From Butyrivibrio proteoclasticus B316 (GTDB lineage Bacteria > Bacillota > Clostridia > Lachnospirales > Lachnospiraceae), in assembly GCF_000145035.1 (NCBI RefSeq), contig NC_014387.1, positions 2,718,001-2,782,000 on the forward strand: 64,000 bases of DNA, written 5' to 3'. The notes under the pieces are model-generated. The model was not told the DNA's origin, searched no databases, and saw nothing but the letters and a program-made list of their open reading frames with translations. Positions 41,555 to 50,618 of this stretch are shown here, in pieces. Positions within the stretch are counted from its first letter, which is position 1. Every line of letters begins with the position of its first letter. A program made the position numbers and the translations under genes.

Positions 41555-43093
41555 TCACAAGATCAGCTTCTCAGCCAGTTCTTTAAGTTCCTGCTTCCTG
41601 TCATTTAAAAGAAGCATTTTGTTATATTTATAATAGGCTTCATTTCCGGTTTCTCTCACAAACTTAAGACTGTGATATGCTTTGGACAGCTCTGTCAAGA
41701 ATATGACCATTTCCTGGCTGCCCGAAAGGGCCTCACTATCGCCAAATGTTTCCTCCAAAAATTCAAAGCTGTTTGTAAGATGAGAATCGGTAATCTTTAT
41801 TTTTTCCTGCCTGTCCGCTTCTCTTTGATTAAACCAGGCTTTCGCTATAGCTATGGCTTTCTCATCATCTGCTATTATCGCAGCACCAGAGCTCTGCCTT
41901 AGTATTTCATCCCGGCACTCATTTAAAAGAGCTATGACCAGTCTCTTTATCTTCTCATCTTCTCTGCTGATCAGGCCTGCATCCACGTTATCTGCAAGTT
42001 CCTTTTCAAGCTCAGATACTTTTTGTGCAAGATAATCTTTTCCCTCATCAGAAAGAGTTCCCTTCCCGGCATACTCTTTGATAATTTCAAACAGCTCCTT
42101 CTGTATCGCCTGCTGCCTTGCGTATTCCTTGAACTCCTCCATAAGTTTATCTGTAAGAAGTCCTATAATACTGAGTTTTTCATCAAAAGAGCCCTCTCTG
42201 ATAGCCTTTTTATCCTCAGGAAATCTTCCTTCCAAAATATCAGGAATCTTATAAAGCTCATTGTATCTGCGATATAGCTCATAATAGGTAGCAAAATCTC
42301 TGGAAATATCCTTGTTCTGAAGGTATGAAGAAGTAAGGTCCTCATCCACTTCTATTCCAAGTTTCTCATGAACCTTAATTACTCTTGATAAATCTTCCCA
42401 GCCTCTGGCAGTAACAAAACTTCTGCCATCAGCATTTGTCTGGATCTTATAGAAATTATCTTTCTTAATTTCGAGATATGCCAAAATAGAGCCATGTACA
42501 CCGGCCTTGTAAGCATAGGTCTTCCAGGCCTCAAAGTCCTCTTCGATATTGATCTGTCTCACTCTGTCAAGAGTAACAATATCAAAGTCCCTGACTGACT
42601 TATTGTACTGTGGAGGGTTACCAGCTGTAACAATAATGAATCCTTCCGGAAGTTTATGGCTTCCAAAAGTCTTATACTGCAAAAACTGTAGCATTGTAGG
42701 CGCCAAAGTTTCCGATACACAGTTTATTTCATCAAGGAAAAGAATTCCCTCATGAATTCCGGATTTTTCAATCTGTTCATATACAGCGCCTATTATTTCG
42801 CTCATGGTATATTCGGTAACAGAATACTTTTTACCGTCAAATTCTCTTTCCGAGATCATCGGAAGTCCGATCGCACTCTGCCTGGTATGATGCGTGATAG
42901 TGTACGAAACCAAATTAATGCCCAGTTCATGTGCTATCTGCTCCATTACAGCAGTTTTTCCAATTCCGGGAGGCCCCATCAGCAGGATCGGTCGCTGTCT
43001 CTCAATCGGTATCTCGTACTGCCCGGCCTCGTCCTTTTCAAGATAAGCTCTTATCGCATTTTTGACTTCTTCTTTTGCCCTGTCAATATTCAT
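41555..43093 (-). CDS. MoxR-type AAA+ ATPase
   Basis: 512 residues. AAA+ core in the first 300 residues: Walker A GPPGIGKT (40-47), Walker B LFLDEIN (D121, E122), sensor VTAGNPPQYN and LDRVRQINIE. The remaining 200 residues are helical with Glu/Lys-rich segments. It follows the VWA-protein gene by 61 nt on the same strand; MoxR-VWA pairs work together as chaperones that mature or insert metal or cofactors into other proteins (RavA-ViaA is the best-known case). The client is not evident from the neighbours. Confidence 0.85.
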   Translation of the reverse strand: MNIDRAKEEVKNAIRAYLEKDEAGQYEIPIERQRPILLMGPPGIGKTAVMEQIAHELGINLVSYTITHHTRQSAIGLPMISEREFDGKKYSVTEYTMSEIIGAVYEQIEKSGIHEGILFLDEINCVSETLAPTMLQFLQYKTFGSHKLPEGFIIVTAGNPPQYNKSVRDFDIVTLDRVRQINIEEDFEAWKTYAYKAGVHGSILAYLEIKKDNFYKIQTNADGRSFVTARGWEDLSRVIKVHEKLGIEVDEDLTSSYLQNKDISRDFATYYELYRRYNELYKIPDILEGRFPEDKKAIREGSFDEKLSIIGLLTDKLMEEFKEYARQQAIQKELFEIIKEYAGKGTLSDEGKDYLAQKVSELEKELADNVDAGLISREDEKIKRLVIALLNECRDEILRQSSGAAIIADDEKAIAIAKAWFNQREADRQEKIKITDSHLTNSFEFLEETFGDSEALSGSQEMVIFLTELSKAYHSLKFVRETGNEAYYKYNKMLLLNDRKQELKELAEKLIL

Positions 43094-43154
43094 GTCTAAT
43101 CCTCAATCTATATGCTCTTACATTTTTTAACTTAACTGTTCAATATTCACCATT

Positions 43155-44702
43155 TCAAATGTACAATTTCATGGCCCAATCAGGAACTTTTACATCATCA
43201 TAATCCTCCTCACTAGCAAAAACAAAGGCGGTGTCATAAGTGGTCGGTTTATCAGGATACTCTCCAAAACCATCCGTAAAATAAATAAGTCCCTTAAGAT
43301 TTTCGAACTTACCCTGATTTTTAAGTTCTTCCACATACTCAAAAACAGGTCTAAAGTCCGTTCCATACCCTCCCTCAACATGAATTTCGGAAGAATATTT
43401 ATTCATTTCATCACTATTTTCTATAAAATCTGTTCTCTGCACCTGATTGTCACACTGGATCACACAGATTTTTATTTTTTGAAAAAAGCTCTCTCTGTCC
43501 AAAAGAATCGCTGCCGTTTCATTAAGAAAACGCTGAACCAAAGAGTCTTTGCAGGAAGCTGAAGTATCTATCGCTATTACAAGTTCCTGAATCTTTTTGA
43601 CTTCACGGAATTCATTTTCTTCTATAAGCGGCATGTTTCCGTAGGTATCAAGGCCGAAGGCATACATTCCGTAGTCGAAACTGTCAAGATCAACTCCGCC
43701 TTCTTCTCTAAGTACCTTGAACTGATTTAAGAACTCGCGGTAATCCGTCCTTGTTGTATTCTGAATTTTTAAAAGCCATGTCAGTTTGCCAAGCCTGTCA
43801 CTGTGCTCTTTTCCGATAGTTTCAATTTCAGTTTGTATCCGCTTTCCTTCCTTATCCCAGTTCTTCCGGGCATCTTTTATCTTCTGAAGACGACGGGGCG
43901 ATATATATTTGGTTTTCTTTCTGCCATTATCGTCATTTTTATTATCATCATTACTATCAAATTTATGACTGTCATCATCTTCGTTATTACTATTTCCGTT
44001 AGGCTGCTTAGGATCATCCTTAGGATTTGTCTTATCTTTCCCTGCAGGATTCTGATAATCATCATCAAGTGGTGGCATTTCTTTGGGATTTTTATTGTCC
44101 TCGTCATCTTTTTTATCAGAGGTATCATCGCTTGGCTCATCAATCAGCCTCGACCAAAAGCCGTGATCATCAAGCGCAAACTCCCTCTCTAATTTCTCAA
44201 TCTCGAAGATGTCCAGTTTATGCTCATCAGAAAAATATCTGTAGAGTTTTTCCACAGTAAGAACCTTAACTTCTTTATCTAATAAGTCATACCACCTGTC
44301 GCGATAATCAGATGAAACTCTGTAGATGCACTGATAGTCCATTCCATCAAGGATTGACTCAACAACTATATCAGCACAGATATCAAAAAGTCTTTCATCC
44401 TGATACTCTGCCGAGGTATACATATGCATAAATATGCAATGAAGAAGCATATGAAGATAAGTTCTGTTAAGTTTCCCCGGTTCTTCCACAAAAAGTCTCA
44501 GAACATGGGACGGATTAAACCTGATGTTTACTGCATCTGTGCCAACAGTCGTGGTACTAAGGTCCATCTCATATCCAAGCGAATTAAGCGCTGAACCAAA
44601 GAAACGCATATCTATATAGAGTTCAGTTCTGGAAGCATTCAGAACCTGCTTTCCCGCTTCGTCAAGCTGCTGCCTCCTACTCAAATTATCATTGCTTATC
44701 AT
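43155..44702 (-). CDS. VWA-like metallopeptidase-related protein (DUF2201 family)
   Basis: 515 residues from ATG at 44702 (GGAGCTACGT upstream). The N-terminal part (about 1-180) has the metallopeptidase-like helix MLLHCIFMHMYTSAEY, where HCIFMH replaces a classic HExxH and is probably inactive. A very acidic, Asn/Asp/Lys-rich linker (about 190-265) follows. The C-terminal VWA-like domain carries the MIDAS motif AIDTSASCKDS with YGTDFRP and YFTDGFGEY downstream. Partner of the MoxR ATPase encoded just after it. Repetitive acidic linker codons give strong antisense open frames that are not genes. Confidence 0.82.
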   Translation of the reverse strand: MISNDNLSRRQQLDEAGKQVLNASRTELYIDMRFFGSALNSLGYEMDLSTTTVGTDAVNIRFNPSHVLRLFVEEPGKLNRTYLHMLLHCIFMHMYTSAEYQDERLFDICADIVVESILDGMDYQCIYRVSSDYRDRWYDLLDKEVKVLTVEKLYRYFSDEHKLDIFEIEKLEREFALDDHGFWSRLIDEPSDDTSDKKDDEDNKNPKEMPPLDDDYQNPAGKDKTNPKDDPKQPNGNSNNEDDDSHKFDSNDDNKNDDNGRKKTKYISPRRLQKIKDARKNWDKEGKRIQTEIETIGKEHSDRLGKLTWLLKIQNTTRTDYREFLNQFKVLREEGGVDLDSFDYGMYAFGLDTYGNMPLIEENEFREVKKIQELVIAIDTSASCKDSLVQRFLNETAAILLDRESFFQKIKICVIQCDNQVQRTDFIENSDEMNKYSSEIHVEGGYGTDFRPVFEYVEELKNQGKFENLKGLIYFTDGFGEYPDKPTTYDTAFVFASEEDYDDVKVPDWAMKLYI

Positions 44703-44762
44703 ACGTAGCTCCAACCATTCTTGTTATTACCACATATTGAAGTATAGCACCTTTACACTAAA

Positions 44763-44843
44763 AGAAGCCATATATTTCTGTCATGGCAGCACCCAGTTCC
44801 AGTGCATAACACCGGATGTTGCCTTAAGAAATATATGGCTTCT
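44763..44843 (-). terminator. Terminator-like element with a 17-bp stem and large structured loop
   Basis: AGAAGCCATATATTTCT (44763-44779) and AGAAATATATGGCTTCT (44827-44843) are perfectly complementary; the 47-nt loop holds a further GGCAGCA/TGTTGCC pairing. On the minus strand TTTTAG follows. It lies past the end of the phosphorylase gene (44893) and before the VWA gene start. Confidence 0.65.
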
Positions 44844-44892
44844 ATTATTTTTCTTTGACTATTCAGCTGGTAAATTCCGCATCCAGGCTGAA

Positions 44893-46551
44893 TTATTTAA
44901 TACTGTATGAATAATCTGCAAAATCAGCATCAAGTGAAATACTATGTTCACCGTTTGTCCAGGTAAATGTCATAACACTTCCATTTGTCTTGATATCAAG
45001 ATTTGAATCAAATCCAAATGCAGGATTTGTGTTACGAAGTCTAAGAAGTTCAAGCTGTTTCTGAACTACCTCTTTACCCATTGCTGCTTCGATCTGTTCA
45101 AGAGATAGATTAGTTCTGTTAATCTCCTTATGACCGCCGGCACCTGCACGCTTAACAGCCTCATGGTCGTTCTTGCCTGCAAAAAGATCAAGATACCAAA
45201 CCTGTGGTTTACCTGGCATGAACATCTGAATAGCTCTGGCAAAGAGCATCTTCTTATCATCATCGCCAAGCGCACTGTAATAGGTTGCATTCACCTGATA
45301 GTACATGTTCTTGGCACCGTGAAGATCCTTGACATATCCGCCTCTTCCAACGATTGTCTGGATCATTTCTTCAATCTCTTCATCTGCCAGGATTCCCTTC
45401 AGATCAAGAAGCGGAATACCATCATGACATCCAAGCATATTTACAACACGGATTTTCTTATCCTGGATCTCTTTTGCCCACTTAGCAAGCACTTCTCCGT
45501 TCTTATGCTCAATAGCATAGATCAGAAGTCCCGGAAGGAAGAAATCATATGTCATATAGCCCTTATTAGCTACAGTCTCATATATCTTCTCCTTGTAGCT
45601 TGCATGAATCTCAGGTAAAAGAGATACATTAAACTCATCAGCCAGTTTCTGAACCTTTTCAAGTACATCCCAGGTATCAGGTTCATTAAGGAAATTCTTC
45701 TTGCCTGGTTCCTTAGGTGCATAAGCAAAGGCATCAAGCCTGACAATCCTTGCTCCGTATCCTGAAAGAGCCTTAAGTGTATTTCTATAGTGCTCCCAAA
45801 CCAGGTCAGACTTAATGTTAAGATCCATCTGTCCAAGATAGCGTCTGCCTGATTCCAAAAGATCAACAACCGCATCTTTATATTCTTCATAACCGGTAAA
45901 ATCAATTTCTGCCGGCTTCTTACCCTCATCAAGTCCCTCGCAGACTCTTGCAGAAAGTCTCTGAGCCGCCAGATACTGTATGTCAATCTTGTCCATAAGA
46001 TCCTGAGCATCCGGTCTCTTGTACTGAACTTCCTGATAAAATGTGTTCCAATAAGGCACATCCTTGCCATCAGGCATCCTTACCATCAAAATTGGAAGCC
46101 CGGGTTTTCTAAAGAACATGTCCTTGATATATTTCTCATCAGGCTGAATATAGCCCTCAGCTGTCATCTCTCCGCAACCTTCCCAGAATTTGTTCCAGTT
46201 GATAAAGAAATCAGCATACTTGGATTTCTCACCGTTTTTAACAAGATCCTGAAACTGTGGAGAAAGAACTGACGCATGATTTAGGATAAAATCAAGCTTT
46301 AAATTGATTCCAAGCTTATCAAGAGCCTCTAAATCCTTTGCATCAGCAAGTTCTCTGTTAATGCCATAGTCAATAACTGAAAAGCCTCTGTCCAGATCAG
46401 TGTTGAAAATGCTCGGAAGGATGTAAAAAGACTGAAATACATCCTCAAATTCTTTCTTTTCAAGAACTGAAACAATATCAGAGAGCTTACCGCCCATGCT
46501 ATCAGGGTAGGCATTAAGCATTGGTCCGTTATCTACAAAATTCTTACTCAT
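44893..46551 (-). CDS. GH13_18 phosphorylase (glucosylglycerate/sucrose phosphorylase-like)
   Basis: 552 residues, cytoplasmic. Catalytic residues of the sucrose-phosphorylase subfamily are present: nucleophile D273 (VRLDAFAYA), acid/base E314 (LLPEIHASY) and H376-D377 (LGCHDG). It is about 50 residues longer than classic sucrose phosphorylase (about 500), with the nucleophile roughly 80 positions later because of an insertion at about 150-250; this matches the longer YcjM-type glucosylglycerate phosphorylases (about 555 residues). The reaction would be glucoside plus phosphate to glucose 1-phosphate. The kinase gene lies 29 bp upstream in the same operon; a LacI gene and sugar ABC genes are next door. 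Confidence 0.8.
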   Translation of the reverse strand: MSKNFVDNGPMLNAYPDSMGGKLSDIVSVLEKKEFEDVFQSFYILPSIFNTDLDRGFSVIDYGINRELADAKDLEALDKLGINLKLDFILNHASVLSPQFQDLVKNGEKSKYADFFINWNKFWEGCGEMTAEGYIQPDEKYIKDMFFRKPGLPILMVRMPDGKDVPYWNTFYQEVQYKRPDAQDLMDKIDIQYLAAQRLSARVCEGLDEGKKPAEIDFTGYEEYKDAVVDLLESGRRYLGQMDLNIKSDLVWEHYRNTLKALSGYGARIVRLDAFAYAPKEPGKKNFLNEPDTWDVLEKVQKLADEFNVSLLPEIHASYKEKIYETVANKGYMTYDFFLPGLLIYAIEHKNGEVLAKWAKEIQDKKIRVVNMLGCHDGIPLLDLKGILADEEIEEMIQTIVGRGGYVKDLHGAKNMYYQVNATYYSALGDDDKKMLFARAIQMFMPGKPQVWYLDLFAGKNDHEAVKRAGAGGHKEINRTNLSLEQIEAAMGKEVVQKQLELLRLRNTNPAFGFDSNLDIKTNGSVMTFTWTNGEHSISLDADFADYSYSIK

Positions 46552-46580
46552 CTATTCTCCTCATAAAACAACAATAATTA

Positions 46581-47561
46581 TCAGATTCCCATAAGCTTCT
46601 TGAACTCATCATAGCTTATGATCTCGCCAGCTTTAGTGATGATGATCTTGGCCTTGTGTGCCTGTGCTACAAGCTTATTCTGCTCAAGTTCGAGAACCAT
46701 CATAGTAAATGGGCTGTCAAGCTTACCATCTCTGTTTCTTGATCTTCTGTGTTCAAGTGTTTCCTGAGGTGTGCTGTTAAGAAGAACAGGAATATCAACC
46801 TGTGTCATATAATCTGAATTGCCATGTGTCCACTCAACGATCAGAACCTGCTTACTGCTCATATCTACTTCATCATACCAAAGAGAAGCTTCATCCCTTC
46901 CCATTCTCTTAAGGAAAAGTTTGTCTGCTCCGTCCTTGAACGCTCTCATGATCTGATCTACTTCTTCAAAATCTGTCTCATTAGGAGTACCAAGATAGTT
47001 GTTAAGACCTCTTGCTCCGCCTTCAAGATATGATCTGAACCATGTGTCATTTTCTTCGTGTGCTTTATTTGCATCATCCTCTGCGAGCTGCCATTTCTTG
47101 AGAACTTCCATATTCTCAGGAGACATGACACCTTCGTCAACCATTGCTCTGATACCGCTTTCTCTAAATACATGAAGTCTTTCAGCATCATTGTACATAG
47201 GGATTCGATGTGGATAATTATCACCTGACATTGTGTAGCTGCCTATTCCAGCCTGTTCAAGTAAATATGACAGACATGACGCAATTTCTGATTTACCTAC
47301 ACCAGATCCGCCGCATACAGCTACAACTGCACGTCCGTATTTGTTACCACTCATTGTATTCTTTAATTCTTCTACAAGTTTCGGAAAAATAGTCTTAGCC
47401 TTAGCTACATGACTCTCTCCAATCTCAATTTTGTCCCCAGGCATATCACCATGTGGGATATCAGCCGGGATCTCAATATCAGCAACCTTTGAAGGTGCAA
47501 CATCCAGCTTGGTAATAACAGTATCTGCTGTTTCAGATATTCTGTTGTAATTTGTATTCAT
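46581..47561 (-). CDS. P-loop kinase, phosphoribulokinase/uridine kinase-like
   Basis: 326 residues. Walker A GGSGVGKS (84-91), then SGDNYPHR with D114 at the end of strand 2 as in phosphoribulokinase, uridine kinase and plant-type glycerate kinase (GLYK). The first 75 residues are an unrecognised extension. Sequence beyond residue 200 (VLIVEWTHGNSDYM, LLNSTPQETLEHRRSRNRDG) fits a kinase LID region with Arg residues. It is co-transcribed with the GH13_18 phosphorylase. If that enzyme releases glycerate, this could be the glycerate kinase (inference). GAGGAGAATT precedes the ATG. Confidence 0.7.
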   Translation of the reverse strand: MNTNYNRISETADTVITKLDVAPSKVADIEIPADIPHGDMPGDKIEIGESHVAKAKTIFPKLVEELKNTMSGNKYGRAVVAVCGGSGVGKSEIASCLSYLLEQAGIGSYTMSGDNYPHRIPMYNDAERLHVFRESGIRAMVDEGVMSPENMEVLKKWQLAEDDANKAHEENDTWFRSYLEGGARGLNNYLGTPNETDFEEVDQIMRAFKDGADKLFLKRMGRDEASLWYDEVDMSSKQVLIVEWTHGNSDYMTQVDIPVLLNSTPQETLEHRRSRNRDGKLDSPFTMMVLELEQNKLVAQAHKAKIIITKAGEIISYDEFKKLMGI

Positions 47562-47729
47562 AATTCTCCTCTTTCTGATTATCAGTAAAAAATGTTTGTG
47601 ACACCAAAGACAGTTTTGTATAATTATGCATAGAATAAATCCCGTCTTTTTGACAACTTATGTTCCGCCATGTTATTTTGAACACAAGATACAATAACTT
47701 TTTTTCTTTGTAAAGACCAAAATAAAATT

Positions 47730-48746
47730 ATGATAACGATTAAAGAGATTGCAAAGCAACTAAATATGAGCACTACAACGGTTTCAAATGTTATTCATGG
47801 AAAAACCAGCGAAGTGTCTGACGATACCAAAAAGAAGGTTCAGGATTTTCTTGATAAAGTTGATTATGTGCCGAATATAAATGCACGTAACCTGGCCCAA
47901 AACGAATCAAAGATCATAGGACTGGCCCTCAAGGCAAGAGCTGATAAGTATGAAAACCTGATAATGGATCCATTCGTTTCCGAGCTGATCGGTGGTGTGG
48001 AAGAAACTATCAGAAATGCCGGCTATTTCATGATGCTGTATATTTCAAGCGATACTACAGAAATCATGCGCCATGTATCAACCTGGAATGTGGACGGTCT
48101 CATACTATTTGGTATGATTGGAGATGATGGCATACGTGTCAGTGAGAAGTACAAAAAGCCCATTGTGTGCATTGATACTTACAGTATTGAGGGGCTCAAA
48201 CATTTCACCAACGTTGGTCTTGATGATGAGCAGGGAACATACGATATTACCAATTACCTGATAACACAGGGGCATAGGAAAATCGCTTTTCTGTCAGATA
48301 ACATGACAGGTGTCGATCTTGCAAGACTTACAGGCTACAAAAAAGCTCTTAAGGATGCCGGGATCAAATATAAGTCAGATAATTTCCTCAAAATCCGTCC
48401 TCGTTCAAGCGAAATCGAAGAAAGCTTAGATGAGATATGCAAGCGTTCGAAAGATTTTACTGCTATTGTCTGCGTTTCAGATCTTTACGCGGTAACATTG
48501 ATGGCAGCACTTGAGGACAGGGGCATTTCTGTACCAAATGACATTTCAATTGTCGGTTTCGATGACAACATGCTTGGCAAATATCACAGGCCGGCACTCA
48601 CTACAGTCCATCAGGATATTAAGGCAAAAGGTGTAACTGCTGCTGACACTCTTCTCAAACAGCTTTCAGGGCACAAGACGCCAAATCAGATTCAACTGCC
48701 AACCAAGTTAGTTATCAGAGACACAGTCAAAAACATTCAAAAATAA
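47730..48746 (+). CDS. LacI-family transcriptional regulator
   Basis: 338 residues. N-terminal HTH TIKEIAKQLNMSTTTVSNVI with hinge YVPNINARNLAQ, then a sugar-binding periplasmic-type domain (NYLITQGHRKIAFLSD, VGFDDNMLGKYHRPALTTV). It is divergent from the kinase-phosphorylase operon (168 bp apart) and upstream of the sugar ABC genes, so it should repress both until an inducer binds. Candidate operators AACTTTTGCGCATAAGTT (48884) and AACTTATGCGCAAAAG (49085) lie downstream of it. No ribosome site is visible before the ATG. Terminator follows. Confidence 0.9.
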   Translation: MITIKEIAKQLNMSTTTVSNVIHGKTSEVSDDTKKKVQDFLDKVDYVPNINARNLAQNESKIIGLALKARADKYENLIMDPFVSELIGGVEETIRNAGYFMMLYISSDTTEIMRHVSTWNVDGLILFGMIGDDGIRVSEKYKKPIVCIDTYSIEGLKHFTNVGLDDEQGTYDITNYLITQGHRKIAFLSDNMTGVDLARLTGYKKALKDAGIKYKSDNFLKIRPRSSEIEESLDEICKRSKDFTAIVCVSDLYAVTLMAALEDRGISVPNDISIVGFDDNMLGKYHRPALTTVHQDIKAKGVTAADTLLKQLSGHKTPNQIQLPTKLVIRDTVKNIQK

Positions 48747-48762
48747 TCATAAACGATCATTC

Positions 48763-48806
48763 AAAGCAGATAGGCACTGCATTTGTGCTTATCTGCTTTT
48801 TTCTTT
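48763..48806 (+). terminator. Terminator of the lacI-type gene
   Basis: AAAGCAGATAGGCAC (48763-48777) pairs with GTGCTTATCTGCTTT (from 48785), one mismatch, then TTTTCTTT. Confidence 0.85.
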
Positions 48807-48883
48807 ACCCACAAATAAATCCTTGCAATTATGTTAACTTAGATACTCTTAAGCAATCTATTATATACAAATTGTACAAAACC

Positions 48884-48901
48884 AACTTTTGCGCATAAGT
48901 T
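48884..48901. promoter_or_regulatory. LacI-type operator, distal copy
   Basis: AACTTTTGCGCATAAGTT is a near-perfect 18-bp palindrome centred on GCGC, the form of LacI/CcpA-family operators. An inverted 16-bp exact copy lies 201 bp downstream (49085-49100). The gap 48747-49155 holds these sites, the terminator and the promoter but no gene. Confidence 0.65.
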
Positions 48902-49042
48902 ACACAAATTCACTTTATGTCGTTAATTAGTTTATTATTATTTTATAATTTTATAAAAAAATAATAATGTGCTTATCCCAGTATTTATCCGCTATTCAGG
49001 CATTTTTAATTTACGCAGTCTGCGTATTTTCTCGCTACCTAC

Positions 49043-49071
49043 TTGTTTTTTGTGCAAATATGTGATATTTT
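49043..49071 (+). promoter_or_regulatory. Promoter of the binding-protein/permease operon
   Basis: TTGTTT (49043-49048), 17-bp spacer, TATTTT (49066-49071). The proximal operator begins 14 bp downstream, over the expected start site. Confidence 0.5.
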
Positions 49072-49084
49072 GATTTTAGCGTAC

Positions 49085-49100
49085 AACTTATGCGCAAAAG
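49085..49100. promoter_or_regulatory. LacI-type operator, proximal copy
   Basis: AACTTATGCGCAAAAG, the exact reverse complement of 48886-48901. It overlaps an upstream ATG of the binding-protein frame, which therefore is not the start. Confidence 0.65.
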
Positions 49101-49155
49101 GAACCGCCAAAAAGTAAACATGTTATGGCAAAATGCACAAAAGGAGGATTACAAA

Positions 49156-50484
49156 ATGAAAAAGAAACTCATGTCAGTTCTTTTAGCCGGTGCTATGGCA
49201 GCATCACTTGTTGCCTGCGGCTCAACTACAACTGACACAACAACAACATCTGACAACACTCAGACTCAGACAGAAACAACAACTGAGACTCCTGCAGCTG
49301 AGACTACAGATTCTGCTTCAACTGTAGCTCCTGTTCGTCTTCTCAATGGTAAGCCAGAGATCAACGATCAGATGCAGGCACTTGCAGCTAAGTACCAGGA
49401 AGAGACAGGTAACGTTCTTACAGTAGAGACTATCGGTGGTGATACAAACGCATCTGACGAGCTTAAGAAAATGTATCAGGCTGATAACATGCCAGACATC
49501 TTCGTTATCGAAGCTAACCAGGCAGCTACTTGGGACGGCATGCTTGCTGATCTTTCAGGTGAGGAATGGACAAACAAGACAGGATTCGAACTTGTAGATC
49601 CTAGCATGGGAACAATCGGATTCCCTTACACAGTAGAAGCTACAGCACTTGGTTACAATGCTGATCTTCTTGCTAAGGCTGGTGTAGATCCTGCTTCTCT
49701 TACAAGCCCAGATGCTTGGAAGGCTGCATGTGAGACACTTGATTCCAAGAAAGATGAACTTGGAATTACAGCTGTATTCGGATGGTGCGCTGAGCCTACA
49801 AACCTTGGCTGGTCATCAGGTACACACGTATTTGGTCAGTACCTTGACGCAGGTCTTAAGGCTGACGACACAACATACATCGATCTTCTTAACGATGGTG
49901 GTAAGATTGACGAAGCAAGAATGAAGAACTTTGCTGAGTTTATCGGAATGATGAACCAGTATTCAGATCCTGCTCTTCTTATCGATGGCACATACGACAA
50001 TCAGGTAGCCGGATTCAAGGAAGGCAAGTATGTATTTATCACACAGGGTAACTGGTGTGTAACTTCTCCAGAAGATGTATCTTTCGAGTGCGGATTTGCT
50101 CCATATGCATTTGAAGATGGCATCAACACAATCATTGCAGGACCACCTTCATACTGGGTTGCTTATTCAGCAGGTAATGTTGATGGTGCAAAAGCATTCT
50201 TCAACTGGTGTGCAGGCGATTCAGCTCAGAACATTCTTGTAAACGATGCTGGTCTTGTATCTCCATTTGATGATTGCCAGTACGAAGCTGTTAACCCATT
50301 CTACAAGAGCATGAACAGCTACATCACAGCTGGTAACTACTCAGGATGGCACACAATGCTCAAGAAGGACGGACTTCAGAACTCAACTTGTAACGTATTT
50401 GCTGATTATGCAAAGGGCAAGCTTGATGCTGACGGATTCGTTTCTACTATGGCTCAGGTAATCGCTGATTACTACGCTCAGTAA
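49156..50484 (+). CDS. Sugar ABC transporter substrate-binding lipoprotein
   Basis: 442 residues from ATG at 49156 (AAAGGAGGATTACAAA upstream). Lipoprotein signal MKKKLMSVLLAGAMAASLVACG (given as two parts: MKKKLMSVLL, AGAMAASLVACG; C21), then a Thr-rich linker (about 25-55) and a family-1 sugar-binding fold (MPDIFVIEANQAATWDGML, FKEGKYVFITQGNW). Codons are strongly biased to frequent ones, a sign of high expression. No ATPase gene is in the operon; such CUT1 systems borrow a shared MsiK-type ATPase. Cargo is probably the glucoside cleaved by the neighbouring phosphorylase. Confidence 0.9.
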   Translation: MKKKLMSVLLAGAMAASLVACGSTTTDTTTTSDNTQTQTETTTETPAAETTDSASTVAPVRLLNGKPEINDQMQALAAKYQEETGNVLTVETIGGDTNASDELKKMYQADNMPDIFVIEANQAATWDGMLADLSGEEWTNKTGFELVDPSMGTIGFPYTVEATALGYNADLLAKAGVDPASLTSPDAWKAACETLDSKKDELGITAVFGWCAEPTNLGWSSGTHVFGQYLDAGLKADDTTYIDLLNDGGKIDEARMKNFAEFIGMMNQYSDPALLIDGTYDNQVAGFKEGKYVFITQGNWCVTSPEDVSFECGFAPYAFEDGINTIIAGPPSYWVAYSAGNVDGAKAFFNWCAGDSAQNILVNDAGLVSPFDDCQYEAVNPFYKSMNSYITAGNYSGWHTMLKKDGLQNSTCNVFADYAKGKLDADGFVSTMAQVIADYYAQ

Positions 50485-50506
50485 TTTAAATATGATTTTA
50501 GGGGGC

Positions 50507-50527
50507 GGGGCATACGTGTCCTGCCCC
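50507..50527 (+). other. GC-rich intercistronic hairpin
   Basis: GGGGCA (50507-50512) and TGCCCC (50522-50527) around a 9-nt loop between the binding-protein and permease genes. Such hairpins usually protect the upstream message and reduce read-through, giving more binding protein than permease. Confidence 0.55.
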
Positions 50528-50618
50528 ATTATGTTACTGTTCAGTTCCTGACCGGTAACCCGATGACAAGGCAATAATACTATTTCTAATTTCCACACCC
50601 ACGAAAGGGGGATTACAC

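Noticed and set aside
43803-44192. Plus-strand hydrophobic protein of 129 residues
   Set aside because: It is the antisense of the acidic Asp/Asn-rich linker of the VWA protein; such codons read as Ile/Val/Leu on the other strand.
49090-49155. Upstream ATG for the binding protein
   Set aside because: It lies inside the putative LacI operator, has no ribosome site, and would bury the lipoprotein signal.
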